DNA of 64,000 nucleotides, from NCBI RefSeq assembly GCF_014640115.1, contig NZ_BMGI01000003.1, positions 450,172-514,171 of the forward strand, given 5' to 3'. Position numbers and translations under genes: made by a program. The stretch comes from Sinisalibacter lacisalsi (GTDB taxonomy: Bacteria > Pseudomonadota > Alphaproteobacteria > Rhodobacterales > Rhodobacteraceae). Under the pieces are notes generated by a model, which was given only the letters and a program-made list of their open reading frames with translations, had not been told where the DNA came from and ran no database searches. Below are positions 48,277-57,539 of the stretch, one piece after another (position 1 is the first letter of the stretch; the number at the start of each line of letters is the position of its first letter).

Positions 48277-48765
48277 TCAGTTGCCGTGATCCGTCGACAT
48301 ACCGTCCATCATCATCGGCGCGTCTTCGCCGCGTTCGAGATCGACGGGGATCTCGACCTCGATCCGCCCGGCTTTTTCGAACACCAGGGTAACGGCGATG
48401 CTGTCGCCCTGCTCCATCGGGCGGGTCAGCCCCATGAACATCACGTGGTCGCCGCCGCGCTTGAGCGCGTGCATGCCGCCGGCGGGCACGGGAAAGCCTT
48501 CCTCGACCTCGACCATGCGCATCACGTCGCCGTCCTCGATATGGGTGTGCAGTTCGACGCGCTTGGCGATGTCGCTCTCGGCGCCGATGAGGCGATCATC
48601 TTCGTCACCGGAGTTCTGGATCATGAAGAAGGCAGCGCCGGCCACGGCGGTGACGCCGGCGGCGCGGGCAAACGGATCGTGAATCTCGATCTCGGAGCCT
48701 GCGAAGGCGGGCAGGACGAGGGCAGCGGCGGCGGTGGCCGCGAGAATGCTGGATTTGAAAGACAT
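48277..48765 (-). CDS. PCu(A)C-type periplasmic copper chaperone
   Basis: 162 residues with a signal peptide (FKSSILAATAAAALVLPAFA). The copper-binding pattern H-x(n)-M-x(n)-H-x-M is seen in VELHTHIEDGDVMRM, GGMHALKRGGDHVMFMGL. A Met- and His-rich tail (PMMMDGMSTDHGN) adds metal ligands. Such proteins deliver Cu(I) to the CuA/CuB sites of cytochrome oxidase. A DUF2946-like small gene sits just upstream on the same strand, in line with a copper theme. Confidence 0.92.
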   Translation of the reverse strand: MSFKSSILAATAAAALVLPAFAGSEIEIHDPFARAAGVTAVAGAAFFMIQNSGDEDDRLIGAESDIAKRVELHTHIEDGDVMRMVEVEEGFPVPAGGMHALKRGGDHVMFMGLTRPMEQGDSIAVTLVFEKAGRIEVEIPVDLERGEDAPMMMDGMSTDHGN

Positions 48766-48815
48766 GGGTTCTCTCCTTGGTCTCTGTCTTGCTGGTCTGA
48801 TGTGTTGGGTCGGGA

Positions 48816-49157
48816 TCAGGCCAGCGATGGGGGACCGCGCGCGGAGGGAGAGAGGGTTTCAAGGGTGGTGAGGGTGACGCCGGCCGGGGCCGCGATCCGG
48901 GCGACGAGCCGGGAGACCGGCCGCGGCAGCTCGGGCAGGGCGAAGCTCGCGGCGAAGATCGAGGTGCCATCGGGGCAGGGCTCGGCGGCCTCTACCGGCT
49001 GGCCGTCGGGGCCGAGGGTGATCGTGATCATCCCCGCGCCGGTACAGATCACCGCCTCGGTGCCGATATCATGGCTCGCACCGCGCGCGTCGGCGAGCAC
49101 GAGGCTCGCGAGCGTCAGCGTCACGACGGTGAGATATGCGGTGAGATTGCGCAACAT
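48816..49157 (-). CDS. Small exported protein, DUF2946-like
   Basis: 113 residues with an N-terminal hydrophobic signal (NLTAYLTVVTLTLASLVLADARG). The mature part begins ASHDIGTEAVICTGAGMITITLGPDG and has two cysteines separated by about 23 residues, as in DUF2946 proteins that accompany copper genes. The start ATG 49157 is chosen for the signal sequence; the frame extends upstream without support. It is 50 bases upstream of the copper chaperone gene and probably shares its transcript. Confidence 0.75.
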   Translation of the reverse strand: MLRNLTAYLTVVTLTLASLVLADARGASHDIGTEAVICTGAGMITITLGPDGQPVEAAEPCPDGTSIFAASFALPELPRPVSRLVARIAAPAGVTLTTLETLSPSARGPPSLA

Positions 49158-49223
49158 GGGGGAAGAGTTAGGCAGCGCGCCACGTTTCGTAAAGGGCAAA
49201 GTCAAACCATGCCCGCAAACGCG

Positions 49224-49251
49224 AACGGCCCCGCCGAGCGACGGGGCCGTT
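49224..49251 (-). terminator. Terminator hairpin after rpmB
   Basis: Perfect 10-bp stem AACGGCCCCG/CGGGGCCGTT with an 8-base loop, 22 bases past the rpmB stop. The T tail is weak but the stem is very stable. Confidence 0.65.
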
Positions 49252-49272
49252 GCCGATGCCGTTGGTGGGCGA

Positions 49273-49563
49273 TCAGGCCTGGGCGGCCTGGGCCTTGGCG
49301 ATCTCTTTCTTGATCTTGATCGCGTTGGCGGAAAGATCGGTGTCTTTCGCCTTGGCGAGGAAGTGATCGAGCCCGCCGCGGTGATCCACGGTGCGAAGCG
49401 CCGCGGCCGAGATGCGCAGCTTGACGCCACGGCCAAGCGTTTCGGACATGAGCGTCACGTCGTTGAGGTTCGGCAGGAACCGGCGACGGGTCTTGTTGTG
49501 GGCATGGCTGACGTTGTTGCCCGTCATCGGGCCCTTGCCGGTCAGTTCGCAAACGCGCGACAT
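49273..49563 (-). CDS. rpmB: 50S ribosomal protein bL28
   Basis: 96 residues: [29 protein letters not shown] at the N-terminus is diagnostic, with [21 protein letters not shown] following, the longer alphaproteobacterial form of L28. A component of the large ribosomal subunit. ATG 49563 is followed downstream by a strong hairpin. Stand-alone gene. Confidence 0.97.
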   Translation of the reverse strand: MSRVCELTGKGPMTGNNVSHAHNKTRRRFLPNLNDVTLMSETLGRGVKLRISAAALRTVDHRGGLDHFLAKAKDTDLSANAIKIKKEIAKAQAAQA

Positions 49564-49742
49564 TGGCTTTTCCTCATCTTGCGGGTCGGTTCCGGGGTGC
49601 TCCCCCGGCCTGGCCTGTCAATACAAACGGGCGCCGCGCACGGCAGCGCCCCGAATTCCGTTCCGCGCGTTTAGGCCGGATTTGCGGGGCCGTCAAGTGA
49701 GTCGGGACGGATTCGGCGGTGGCGGCGGGGTGGAGATTCTTG

Positions 49743-49776
49743 CCTCCGGCGGAGGTATTTGATCCAAGGTGAAGGG
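49743..49776 (+). repeat. Hairpin plus GAGGTATTT intergenic repeat, copy 4
   Basis: Short stem CCTCC/GGAGG (49743-49755) in which the conserved GAGGTATTT overlaps the right arm, then GATCCAAGGTGAAGGGG. It lies just upstream of hypF. Confidence 0.6.
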
Positions 49777-49793
49777 GCAAGGGGGCCGACAGG

Positions 49794-52043
49794 ATGCAGG
49801 GACGGCGGATCAGGGTGCGCGGACAGGTGCAGGGCGTGGGCTTTCGGCCCTTCGTCTGGCGGTTGGCGCGGCGCGAGGGCCTCGTTGGCGAGGTCTCGAA
49901 CGATGCCGAGGGTGTGCTGGTGCTGGCGGCCGGCGAGGCGGGGGCGCTGGAGCGGTTGCGCGGGGCGCTGTCCGGAGAAGCGCCGCCGCTGGCGCGGGTC
50001 GATGCGGTGGAGGTGGCGGATTGGGCGGTGCCCGATCCCGCGCCCGAAAGCTTCACCATTGCCGCGAGCGGCGCGGCGGGCGCCGAGACGCGGGTGACGC
50101 CCGATGCCGCCACCTGCCCCGACTGCCTTGCCGAGATCCGCGATCCCGCCGCGCGGCGCCACCGCTATGCCTTCACCAACTGCACCCATTGCGGGCCGCG
50201 CTTCACCATCCTGCGCGCCTTGCCCTACGACCGGGCGCGCACCACGATGGCGCCCTTCGAGATGTGCCCGGCCTGCCGGGCGGAATACGAAGATCCCGCC
50301 GACCGGCGCTTCCACGCCCAGCCGATCGCCTGCCCCGATTGCGGCCCGAGGCTCTGGGCCGAGACGGCAGAGGGGGCCGCGCTCGACGGCGACGCGGTGG
50401 CGCTGGCGGCGGAGGCGCTCATGGCGGGCCGGATCGTCGCGGTGAAGGGGCTGGGCGGGTTTCACCTGGCTTGCGACGCGACGAACCCGGCGGCGGTGGC
50501 CGAGTTGCGCCGCCGCAAGAGACGCCCGGCCAAGCCCTTCGCGCTGATGGCCGGGGAGGCGGTTCTGGCCGAGCACGCCGCGCCGACGGGCGCGGAATGG
50601 GCGCGGCTGCGTGCCCCGGCGGCGCCGATCGTGCTGATCGCCAAGGCCGGCGCGGCGCTGCCCGAGGCGCTCGCGCCGGGGCAGGGGGCGCTGGGCTGGA
50701 TGCTGCCCTACACGCCGCTGCACCACCTGCTGCTCGACGCGCTGGGCCGCCCGCTGGTGATGACCAGCGGCAACCTCTCGGGCGAGCCGCAGGTGATCGG
50801 CAATGACGAGGCGCGCGAGAAGCTGGCGGGTTTTGCCGATCTCTTCGTGATGCATGACCGCGAGATCGCCCGGCGGCTCGACGACTCGGTGGAGCGGATC
50901 ACGCCGGCCGGGCCGATGGTGCTGCGCCGGGCGCGCGGGCGCGTGCCGGGCACGCTGCCCTTGCCCGAGGGGTTCGGGGAGGCGCGCGAGGTGCTGGCGC
51001 TGGGCGGGCAGATGAAGGCGGCGATCTGCCTGACGAAGAACGGCCAGGCCTTGCTCGGCCATCACCTCGGCGAGCTCGACGAGGCGCTGACATGGGAGGC
51101 TTTCGGGCAGGCGCTGGAGGATTACCGCGCGTTGTTCGACCACAAGCCGGAGGTGGTGGCCGTCGATCTCCACCCGGGCTACCGCGCCACCCGGGCGGGC
51201 GAGGCGATGGGCCTGCCGCTGGAGCGGGTGCAGCATCACCACGCCCATCTTGCCGCCGTGATGGGCGAGAACCTCTGGCCGCGCGGTGGCGGAAAGGTGG
51301 CGGGGATCGTGCTCGACGGGCTCGGGCTGGGAGCGGATGGCACGATCTGGGGCGGCGAGGTGCTGCTGGGGGATTATGCCGGGTTCGAGCGGATCGGCCG
51401 GCTTGCGCCCGCGCCGCTGGCGGGCGGCGATGCGGCCAGCCGCGAGCCATGGCGCAATCTCATGGTGCGGCTAGACGCGGCGGGGCTGGGCGCCCTGGCC
51501 GATGCGCTGATGCCGGACCAACCGCGCGAGGCGCTGCGCCGGGCGGTGGCGGCGGGGGTGAATGCGCCGCTTTCGTCCTCGGCGGGGCGGCTGTTCGACG
51601 CTTTCGCCTTCGCGCTCGGGGTGGCGCCGGGGCGGATGAGCTACGAGGGCGAAGCCGGGATGTTGCTGGAGGCCGTCGCGGCGCAGGCCGGGCCGGGGCC
51701 GGGCTGGCCCTTCGCGGTGGCGGAGGGCGTGATCGACCCGGCGCCGATGTGGCAGGCCTGGGCCGCCGCGCGCGGCACCCCCGTGCCGCTGGCGGCGGCG
51801 ATGTTTCACGAGGGGCTGGCCGCGGCTTTCGCCGGGGTGGCGCGGGCGGCGGTGGCGGATGGCCGGGCGCAGGCCGTGGCGCTCAGCGGCGGGGTGCTTC
51901 AGAACGCGGTGCTGGAGGCGGCGCTCATGCGCTATCTGGAAGGGGTGCCGGTGCTGCGCCACAACAAGGTGCCGGCCAACGATGGTGGGCTTGCCTACGG
52001 GCAGGCGCTGGTGGCGGCGGCTCGGGGACTGGGCGCGGCGTGA
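49794..52043 (+). CDS. hypF: Hydrogenase maturation carbamoyltransferase HypF
   Basis: 749 residues, full length. An N-terminal acylphosphatase domain has the motif GQVQGVGFRPFVWRLAR. Two zinc fingers follow (CPDCLAEI, CTHCGPRF, then CPACRAEYEDP, CPDCGPRLW), then a YrdC-like domain (GGFHLACDATNP, TSGNLSGEP) and a C-terminal Kae1-like domain with HHHAHLAAVM and SGGVLQNAVL. HypF makes the carbamoyl group that becomes the CN ligands of NiFe hydrogenase. No hydrogenase or other hyp gene is adjacent in the window. ATG 49794 has no clear strong ribosome site. Confidence 0.95.
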   Translation: MQGRRIRVRGQVQGVGFRPFVWRLARREGLVGEVSNDAEGVLVLAAGEAGALERLRGALSGEAPPLARVDAVEVADWAVPDPAPESFTIAASGAAGAETRVTPDAATCPDCLAEIRDPAARRHRYAFTNCTHCGPRFTILRALPYDRARTTMAPFEMCPACRAEYEDPADRRFHAQPIACPDCGPRLWAETAEGAALDGDAVALAAEALMAGRIVAVKGLGGFHLACDATNPAAVAELRRRKRRPAKPFALMAGEAVLAEHAAPTGAEWARLRAPAAPIVLIAKAGAALPEALAPGQGALGWMLPYTPLHHLLLDALGRPLVMTSGNLSGEPQVIGNDEAREKLAGFADLFVMHDREIARRLDDSVERITPAGPMVLRRARGRVPGTLPLPEGFGEAREVLALGGQMKAAICLTKNGQALLGHHLGELDEALTWEAFGQALEDYRALFDHKPEVVAVDLHPGYRATRAGEAMGLPLERVQHHHAHLAAVMGENLWPRGGGKVAGIVLDGLGLGADGTIWGGEVLLGDYAGFERIGRLAPAPLAGGDAASREPWRNLMVRLDAAGLGALADALMPDQPREALRRAVAAGVNAPLSSSAGRLFDAFAFALGVAPGRMSYEGEAGMLLEAVAAQAGPGPGWPFAVAEGVIDPAPMWQAWAAARGTPVPLAAAMFHEGLAAAFAGVARAAVADGRAQAVALSGGVLQNAVLEAALMRYLEGVPVLRHNKVPANDGGLAYGQALVAAARGLGAA

Positions 52044-52052
52044 GCCGGCCGA

Positions 52053-52406
52053 TCAGTTCGTCAAGTCCCAGTCATCCTCGTGCCCGACTTCGCCGAGTGC
52101 GATCCAGTCGGCCCTGACCCGGGCGATATGGGTGTCGCCCCAGGTGCGGAAGACAAGGTCGAACCCGGTTGCCGCGATGTTCTCGGCGGTGATGTCCATG
52201 CGCTGGTTGGTGCTGTGGTCGGCGTCCCACATCGACATTCCCACGGTGAGCGCGGGCGCGGCGAGGAAGGCTTCGCTGAAGGTCACCTGCTGCCGGGTTT
52301 CACGCGGGCCCTTGCCCGTCCACATCTCGCCGTTGTGCTTGTAGTCGGAGAACAGCATGAGCGAACCCTGGTCGATGCCCAGCCTGTGGGTTCTGATCTT
52401 CCACAT
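52053..52406 (-). CDS. H-type lectin domain protein
   Basis: 117 residues. The core FSEAFLAAPALTVGMSMWDADHSTNQRMDITAENIAATGFDLVFRTWGDT matches the H-type lectin fold (beta-sandwich first seen in Helix pomatia agglutinin) with the final DWIALGE strand. No signal peptide, so cytoplasmic or exported another way. It may bind sugars; the ligand is unknown. Convergent with hypF. Confidence 0.85.
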   Translation of the reverse strand: MWKIRTHRLGIDQGSLMLFSDYKHNGEMWTGKGPRETRQQVTFSEAFLAAPALTVGMSMWDADHSTNQRMDITAENIAATGFDLVFRTWGDTHIARVRADWIALGEVGHEDDWDLTN

Positions 52407-52477
52407 GGGTGCCTGCCTTGCCCGTTACGCCTGGCCGCGAGGATGCCCCAGACCGCCGCGAGGTTGCAAGCCCGTGG

Positions 52478-53695
52478 CTAGGTTCGCCGGCCCCTGGGGG
52501 CAAGGGCGATGAGCGCGGGGAAAGCGGCGAGCAGCAGCGCGCCGGCAGCGAGGAAGGGCATGCCGGGCTGGTAGAGCGGCGCGTCGGCGGCGGCGAAGGC
52601 CTGGAACAGCGGCGTGGCGACGAGCGGGCCGAGGATCGCCGCGATCGACCCAAGGGCCGCGATCACGCCCTGCAACATGCCCTGGCGGTCTTCCGGCACG
52701 ACGTTCGACATCATCGCGGTGATGGTCGGCGGGAACATGTCGGACAGGCAGGCGATCGGCACGAGGACGAAGACGACCCAGGCGGCGGTGGTGAAGCCAA
52801 GCCCGAACAGCGCTGCCACCGCCGAGACCCCGGCGAGGAGCAGTGTGCGGTAATCGCCGATGCGCGGCACCAGGAAGGGCAGCACCGCGCCCTGGGTGAA
52901 GGCCACGCCGGCACCGTAGGCCGCGAAGGACAGCCCGATCGCCGCCGCCGTCCAGCCGAAGGTTTCACGCGCCCAGAACGACCACAGGGTGGGGTAGACC
53001 ATGTTGGCGAGTTCGAAGACGAACAACAGCGCCAGCGGCAGGGCGAGGCCGGGCAGGCGAAAGGCGTCGAGGATGGCGCGGAACGGGTTGAGATCGCGCC
53101 GGGTGAAGCGGCGGCGCCGGGCGGGCGCCAGGCTTTCGGGCAGGATCAGCAGGCCGAAGGCCACGTTGGCGGCGGCGAAACCTGCGGCGACCCAGAACGG
53201 CGCGGTGACGTGCCAGCTGGCGAGCAGCCCACCCAACGCTGGGCCCAGCACGAAACCCACGCCGAAGGCCGCGCCGATCAGCCCGAAGCTCGCCGCGCGT
53301 TTCTCCGGCGGCGAGATGTCGGCGAGATAGGCGGTGGCGGTGGTGTAGGTGGCGCCGGCGGCGCCCGCGAGCATCCGCCCGATGAGCAGAACCCAGAACG
53401 TGCCCGCCAGCGCCATGATGACGTAATCAACCGCCAGCACGGTCAGCGCGGCGATCAGAACGGGCTTGCGGCCGAGGGCGTCCGACAGCCCGCCGACGAT
53501 CGGGGCGAAGACGAATTGCATCGCCGCGTAGGCCGCCAGCAGCACACCGCCCCAGATCGCACCCGAAGCGGTATCGCCCGCGCCGACCCGGGCCATGAGG
53601 TCTGGCATCAGGGGAAAGATGATGCCGATCCCGATCGCGTCGATCAGGATGGTGGCGAGGATGAAAAGGAGCGCGGAGCGGGGCGGGTTTTGCAT
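52478..53695 (-). CDS. MFS drug efflux transporter (TetA-like)
   Basis: 405 residues with twelve helices. Motif A in the 2-3 loop is GGLSDALGRKPVL, and the motif C-like antiporter signature GFVLGPALGGLLASW lies in helix 5. Together they place it in the DHA1 tetracycline-resistance-like group. Substrate cannot be predicted and no TetR regulator is adjacent. The ATG at 53695 gives MQNPPRSALLFILATILID, the typical start. Divergent from the EF-G-like gene by 114 bases. Confidence 0.9.
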   Translation of the reverse strand: MQNPPRSALLFILATILIDAIGIGIIFPLMPDLMARVGAGDTASGAIWGGVLLAAYAAMQFVFAPIVGGLSDALGRKPVLIAALTVLAVDYVIMALAGTFWVLLIGRMLAGAAGATYTTATAYLADISPPEKRAASFGLIGAAFGVGFVLGPALGGLLASWHVTAPFWVAAGFAAANVAFGLLILPESLAPARRRRFTRRDLNPFRAILDAFRLPGLALPLALLFVFELANMVYPTLWSFWARETFGWTAAAIGLSFAAYGAGVAFTQGAVLPFLVPRIGDYRTLLLAGVSAVAALFGLGFTTAAWVVFVLVPIACLSDMFPPTITAMMSNVVPEDRQGMLQGVIAALGSIAAILGPLVATPLFQAFAAADAPLYQPGMPFLAAGALLLAAFPALIALAPRGRRT

Positions 53696-53809
53696 GCCTT
53701 GCTCTAGCCCGAGGCCGGGGTTCCGGCAAGCGGCGGTGTTTGATCTGACGCAAGGCCACGCGCGCTGAAGCCGCTAAGGTTGGACATTCATTCCGAAGGA
53801 GAATCCCCG

Positions 53810-55720
53810 ATGAGAGTTTTCACCGTCCTGGGCCCGTCGCATTCTGGAAAATCCACACTCGTAGAGGCGCTGGTCGGGCTCGATGGGAGCGCGGGCATGG
53901 CGTTCGATGTGCCCGGGGTCGCCGGCGTGCGGACTTTCGGGTTCATGGACGAGACCTGGGCGGCGATCGACATCGCGGGCGGTGCCGAGAACCTCGCGCC
54001 GATCGGGGCCGCGCTGGCGGCCTCTGATGCCGTCGTGCTCTGCGTGCCCGCCGATGCCGAGGCGGCGGTTCTGGCCGCGCCCTACCTGCGGATGATCGAG
54101 GAAGCGGACGTGCCCGCGCTGCTGTTCATCAACAAGGCCGACACCCCCGATAGCCGGATGTCGGAGACCGTGTCGGCGCTGCAGGCCTATTCGCGCCACC
54201 ATATCGTGCTGCGCGAGGTGCCGATCCGCGAGGGGGAAGAGATCGTCGGCGTGGTCGACCTGGTTTCGGAGCGGGCGTGGAAATTCCACGACGGCGAACC
54301 TTCGACGCTGACCGAGATCCCCGCGAACCTGCGCCCCCGCGAGGAGGAAGCGCGCGCGGAACTGCTCGAAAGCTATGCCGATTTCGACGATGCGCTGCTC
54401 GAGGAGATCATCGAGGACAAGAAGATCCTGCCCGAGGAGGTCTACGAGGTCGCCTCGAAAACCCTGCAGCGCCATGATCTGGTGCCGGCCTTCCTCGGCT
54501 CGGCGGAACATCGCAACGGCATCACCCGGCTGATGAAGGCGCTGCGCCACGAGGCCCCCGGGGTCGAGGTGGCGGCGGCGCGGCTGGCGGGCGAGGCGGT
54601 GGCCGTCGGCGCGCTGGCGGACGTGGTCAAGCACCTTGGCAAGACCGTGCTTCTGCGCGCCATCGGCGGCACGGTGTCCGGTGGGCAGGCGCTGGGCGGC
54701 GGCAACGTGGGCTCGCTCACCGACCTGGACACCAAGACCGGCCTTGCCAGCCTCGCGCCCGGCGCGATCGGCCTCACGGTCAAGACCGACCATCTCGGCG
54801 CCGGCCTGGCCTTCACCGCCACCGGGGCGCAGGCGCTGCCGGATTGGGCGCGCGGCCATGGCGCGGCTTTCCGCCGGATCATCACGCCGGTGCATGAAAA
54901 GGACGAGGCCCGGCTTTCGACCGCGATCGAGCGTCTGGTGGAGATTGACCCGGGGCTGGTGGCCAGCCAGGACGAGCGCACCGGCAACCCGGTGTTGGCC
55001 ACGCAGGGGCCGTTGCACCTGCGCCGGCTGATCCGCAAGCTCGCCGAGGATTTCGGCATCGAGGTGGAAGACGGGCCGGTGCCCCCGGCGCTGCGCGAGA
55101 CCATCCGGCGCGGCACCGAGGTGCACCACCGCCACCGCAAGCAATCGGGCGGGGCGGGGCAATTCGCCGATGTCGTGGTGGAACTGCGCCCCGACGCGCG
55201 CGGCGCGGGCTTCGTGTTTTCCGAGAGCGTGAAGGGCGGGGCGGTGCCGCGCAACTACATCCCCTCGGTCGAGGCGGGCGCGCGCGAGGCTCTGGCGGAA
55301 GGGCCGAACGGATTTCCCGTGGTCGACGTGGCGGTGGAGCTGAAAGACGGCAAGAGCCACTCCGTCGACAGTTCCGATTTCGCCTTCCGCACCGCCGGCA
55401 AGAACGCGATCAAGGAGGCGCTGGCCGAGGTCGGCACCGTGCTTCTGCAGCCGATCATGAAGATCGACATCCACGTGCCGAGCGTTTTCTCCGGCGGGCT
55501 GGTGCCGGTCGTCTCAGGCCTCAAGGGGCAGGTGCTCGGGTTCGAGGCGCATGACGGCGCCGCCGGGTGGGACGTGTTCCAGGCGCTGCTGCCGATGGCG
55601 GCGGAGGACGCGCTGTTCAACGCGCTGGCCGGGGCGAGCCGGGGCACGGCCTGGTTCACCAGCGTCTTCGATCACTACGAGGAAGCCCGCAAGGAAGACC
55701 TCGGCGATCTTCTCGGCTGA
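53810..55720 (+). CDS. EF-G-like translation factor with degenerate GTPase
   Basis: 636 residues, against about 690-700 for EF-G. Domains II-V are recognisable (VVKHLGKTVLLRAIGG, GPLHLRRLIRKLAEDFGIEVE, RKQSGGAGQFADVVVE and the C-terminal FSGGLVPVVSGLKGQVLGF). The G domain is short: P-loop GPSHSGKST (8-16) is present and G4 is NKAD (108-111). There is no RGITI-type switch I, and G3 is D54-I-A-G-G instead of DTPGH. This is the FusA2-like group, distinct from the essential EF-G. Its cellular role is unknown and classical GTP hydrolysis is doubtful. GAAGGAG precedes ATG 53810. Confidence 0.88.
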   Translation: MRVFTVLGPSHSGKSTLVEALVGLDGSAGMAFDVPGVAGVRTFGFMDETWAAIDIAGGAENLAPIGAALAASDAVVLCVPADAEAAVLAAPYLRMIEEADVPALLFINKADTPDSRMSETVSALQAYSRHHIVLREVPIREGEEIVGVVDLVSERAWKFHDGEPSTLTEIPANLRPREEEARAELLESYADFDDALLEEIIEDKKILPEEVYEVASKTLQRHDLVPAFLGSAEHRNGITRLMKALRHEAPGVEVAAARLAGEAVAVGALADVVKHLGKTVLLRAIGGTVSGGQALGGGNVGSLTDLDTKTGLASLAPGAIGLTVKTDHLGAGLAFTATGAQALPDWARGHGAAFRRIITPVHEKDEARLSTAIERLVEIDPGLVASQDERTGNPVLATQGPLHLRRLIRKLAEDFGIEVEDGPVPPALRETIRRGTEVHHRHRKQSGGAGQFADVVVELRPDARGAGFVFSESVKGGAVPRNYIPSVEAGAREALAEGPNGFPVVDVAVELKDGKSHSVDSSDFAFRTAGKNAIKEALAEVGTVLLQPIMKIDIHVPSVFSGGLVPVVSGLKGQVLGFEAHDGAAGWDVFQALLPMAAEDALFNALAGASRGTAWFTSVFDHYEEARKEDLGDLLG

Positions 55721-55802
55721 CCCCGCCGCAGGCGTGGGTGCTGATGCGGGCTGGAATTCCGCCCGCATCTGGCTAATCTCGGCGCGTTCGAAGAGGTGCC
55801 CC

Positions 55803-57146
55803 ATGACCGCCATCCGTTTTCTGTTCCTGTGTTTTGCGCTCGTTGTCTCGGTGCCGGTCCTGGCCCAGGACGGGACGATCACCACCGAGGAGGGCGCGAG
55901 CGCGGCGCGGCAGGCGGAATCGGATGCCGCCATCGCCAATCGTATTCGCGATATCATCCACCAGCTCGATGGCTACGAAGATGTGACCGTGACGGTGAAG
56001 GCGGGGGTGGTTCTCTTGCGCGGGACCATGCTCGATGCCGGCCGCGTCGAACAGCTCGATCGCCTGGTGGGCCGGGTCGACGGTGTTGTCGCGATCGACA
56101 ACGAGGTGAGGCTCTCGACCTCGGTGACGGAGCGGCTCACCCCGGTCTGGGAACGGCTGGTGGCGCGGGTGACGCAGGCGGTGGCCTTCCTGCCGCTGGT
56201 GGGCGTGGCGCTGGTGGCCTTCGCGCTGGTGGTCTGGTTTGGATATTTCATCGCCCGCCTGCGCCGGCCGTGGGACAATATCGCGCCGAATGCCTTCATT
56301 GCCGAGATCTACCGCAACCTGATCAAGCTCGTGGCGGTGGTTGCGGGCATCATCGTGGGGCTCGACATTCTCGGAGCTTCAGCGCTGCTGTCGACGATCC
56401 TTGGCGCCGCCGGGATCGTCGGCCTCGCCATCGGTTTCGCGGTGCGGGACACGGTCGAGAACTTCATCGCCTCGGTGCTGCTCTCGATCCGCCAGCCGTT
56501 CCGCCCCAACGATGCGATCGAGATCGACGGTGACGAGGGCAAGGTGATCCGGCTCACCAGCCGGGCGACGATCCTGCTCTCGTGGGACGGAAACCACATC
56601 CGCATTCCCAACGCGACGGTCTACAAGAGCCGCATCGTCAACTATTCGCGCAACGCCGAGCGGCGCTTCAAGATCGATTTCGGCGTCGCCTATGGCACCG
56701 ACCTGGTGGCGGCAAAGGCGCTTGCGGAAGAGACGGTGGCGGCCCTGCCCTTCGTTCTGACAACGCCGACGGCGATGGCCTGGACGACGACGCTGAACGG
56801 CTCCGACATCGGGATGAGCGTGGTCGGCTGGATCGACCAACGCGAGACCGGGCTGTTCTCGGCGCGCTCGGAGGCGATAAGGCAACTGCTGATCGCCTTC
56901 GACAACGCCGGTATCGAGATGCCGGAGCCGACCTACCGGTTGCTGACGCAGGCAAGCAGCGAGGTGCCGGTGCCGCCCCTGCAGGCCGCGCCTCTCACCC
57001 CGCGTGGCGGCGCTGCGACAGCGGCGGACGACACCGTGCAGGATGCGCCCGCGATCGCCGAACACGAGCTTGAACGGATGGTCGACGAAGAGCGGAGGGG
57101 AACCGAAACCAATGACCTGCTGACGGTTTCGTCGCGGCAGGAGTAG
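55803..57146 (+). CDS. BON-domain mechanosensitive ion channel (MscS family)
   Basis: 447 residues. Signal peptide (IRFLFLCFALVVSVPVLA), a periplasmic BON domain (about 40-105, with YEDVTVTVKAGVVLLRGTM), three transmembrane helices, the pore-lining TM3 (LGAAGIVGLAIGFAVRDTVENF) and the MscS beta domain (PFRPNDAIEIDGDEGKV). The C-terminal tail after about 400 is disordered and acidic. It probably releases osmolytes upon hypo-osmotic shock. Last chromosomal gene before tRNA-Gln. Confidence 0.92.
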   Translation: MTAIRFLFLCFALVVSVPVLAQDGTITTEEGASAARQAESDAAIANRIRDIIHQLDGYEDVTVTVKAGVVLLRGTMLDAGRVEQLDRLVGRVDGVVAIDNEVRLSTSVTERLTPVWERLVARVTQAVAFLPLVGVALVAFALVVWFGYFIARLRRPWDNIAPNAFIAEIYRNLIKLVAVVAGIIVGLDILGASALLSTILGAAGIVGLAIGFAVRDTVENFIASVLLSIRQPFRPNDAIEIDGDEGKVIRLTSRATILLSWDGNHIRIPNATVYKSRIVNYSRNAERRFKIDFGVAYGTDLVAAKALAEETVAALPFVLTTPTAMAWTTTLNGSDIGMSVVGWIDQRETGLFSARSEAIRQLLIAFDNAGIEMPEPTYRLLTQASSEVPVPPLQAAPLTPRGGAATAADDTVQDAPAIAEHELERMVDEERRGTETNDLLTVSSRQE

Positions 57147-57212
57147 GTGCCCGAGGCGCCGCATTTTTGGGTTGCGCGGGCCTGAGGCTTTGAGTAGGAA
57201 CACGCGCACCGT

Positions 57213-57287
57213 TGGGGTGTAGCCAAGTGGTAAGGCAGCGGTTTTTGGTACCGTGTACCGTAGGTTCGAATCCTACCACCCCAGCCA
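57213..57287 (+). tRNA. tRNA-Gln (anticodon TTG)
   Basis: Complete cloverleaf with encoded CCA (57285-57287). The acceptor TGGGGTG pairs with CACCCCA, the anticodon loop TTTTGGT contains TTG, and the T arm contains GGTTCGAATCC. Reads CAA. Its 3' end is a plausible integration site, since a defence island begins right after it. Confidence 0.97.
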
Positions 57288-57539
57288 TTTCCACTAAAGT
57301 AAATGAAATCAACGACTTAGGCTAGCCTGCCCGCCGAGATCGTAACAGCTTCTCGTAGCAGTTTTCCGTTGCGGAATTGGCCCCTGAAGGCTCGGTTTGC
57401 CGCGTTTGAATGGCGCGATCATCATCTGGCAACCTGAGTCGCCCCGCGCCCGATCCTTCACCCTCTACATGCGCCGCAGTCTTGCCTTCCCCGCCCGGGT
57501 CTGACACCGATAACGCAACGGGTCGGTGTGCGGGGAACC
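57288..57539. other. Junction between tRNA-Gln and the restriction-modification island
   Basis: 252 bases with no gene. The first 90 bases are AT-richer, a usual look for an integration junction. No repeat of the tRNA 3' end is visible elsewhere in the window. The hsdM promoter should be here. Confidence 0.5.
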
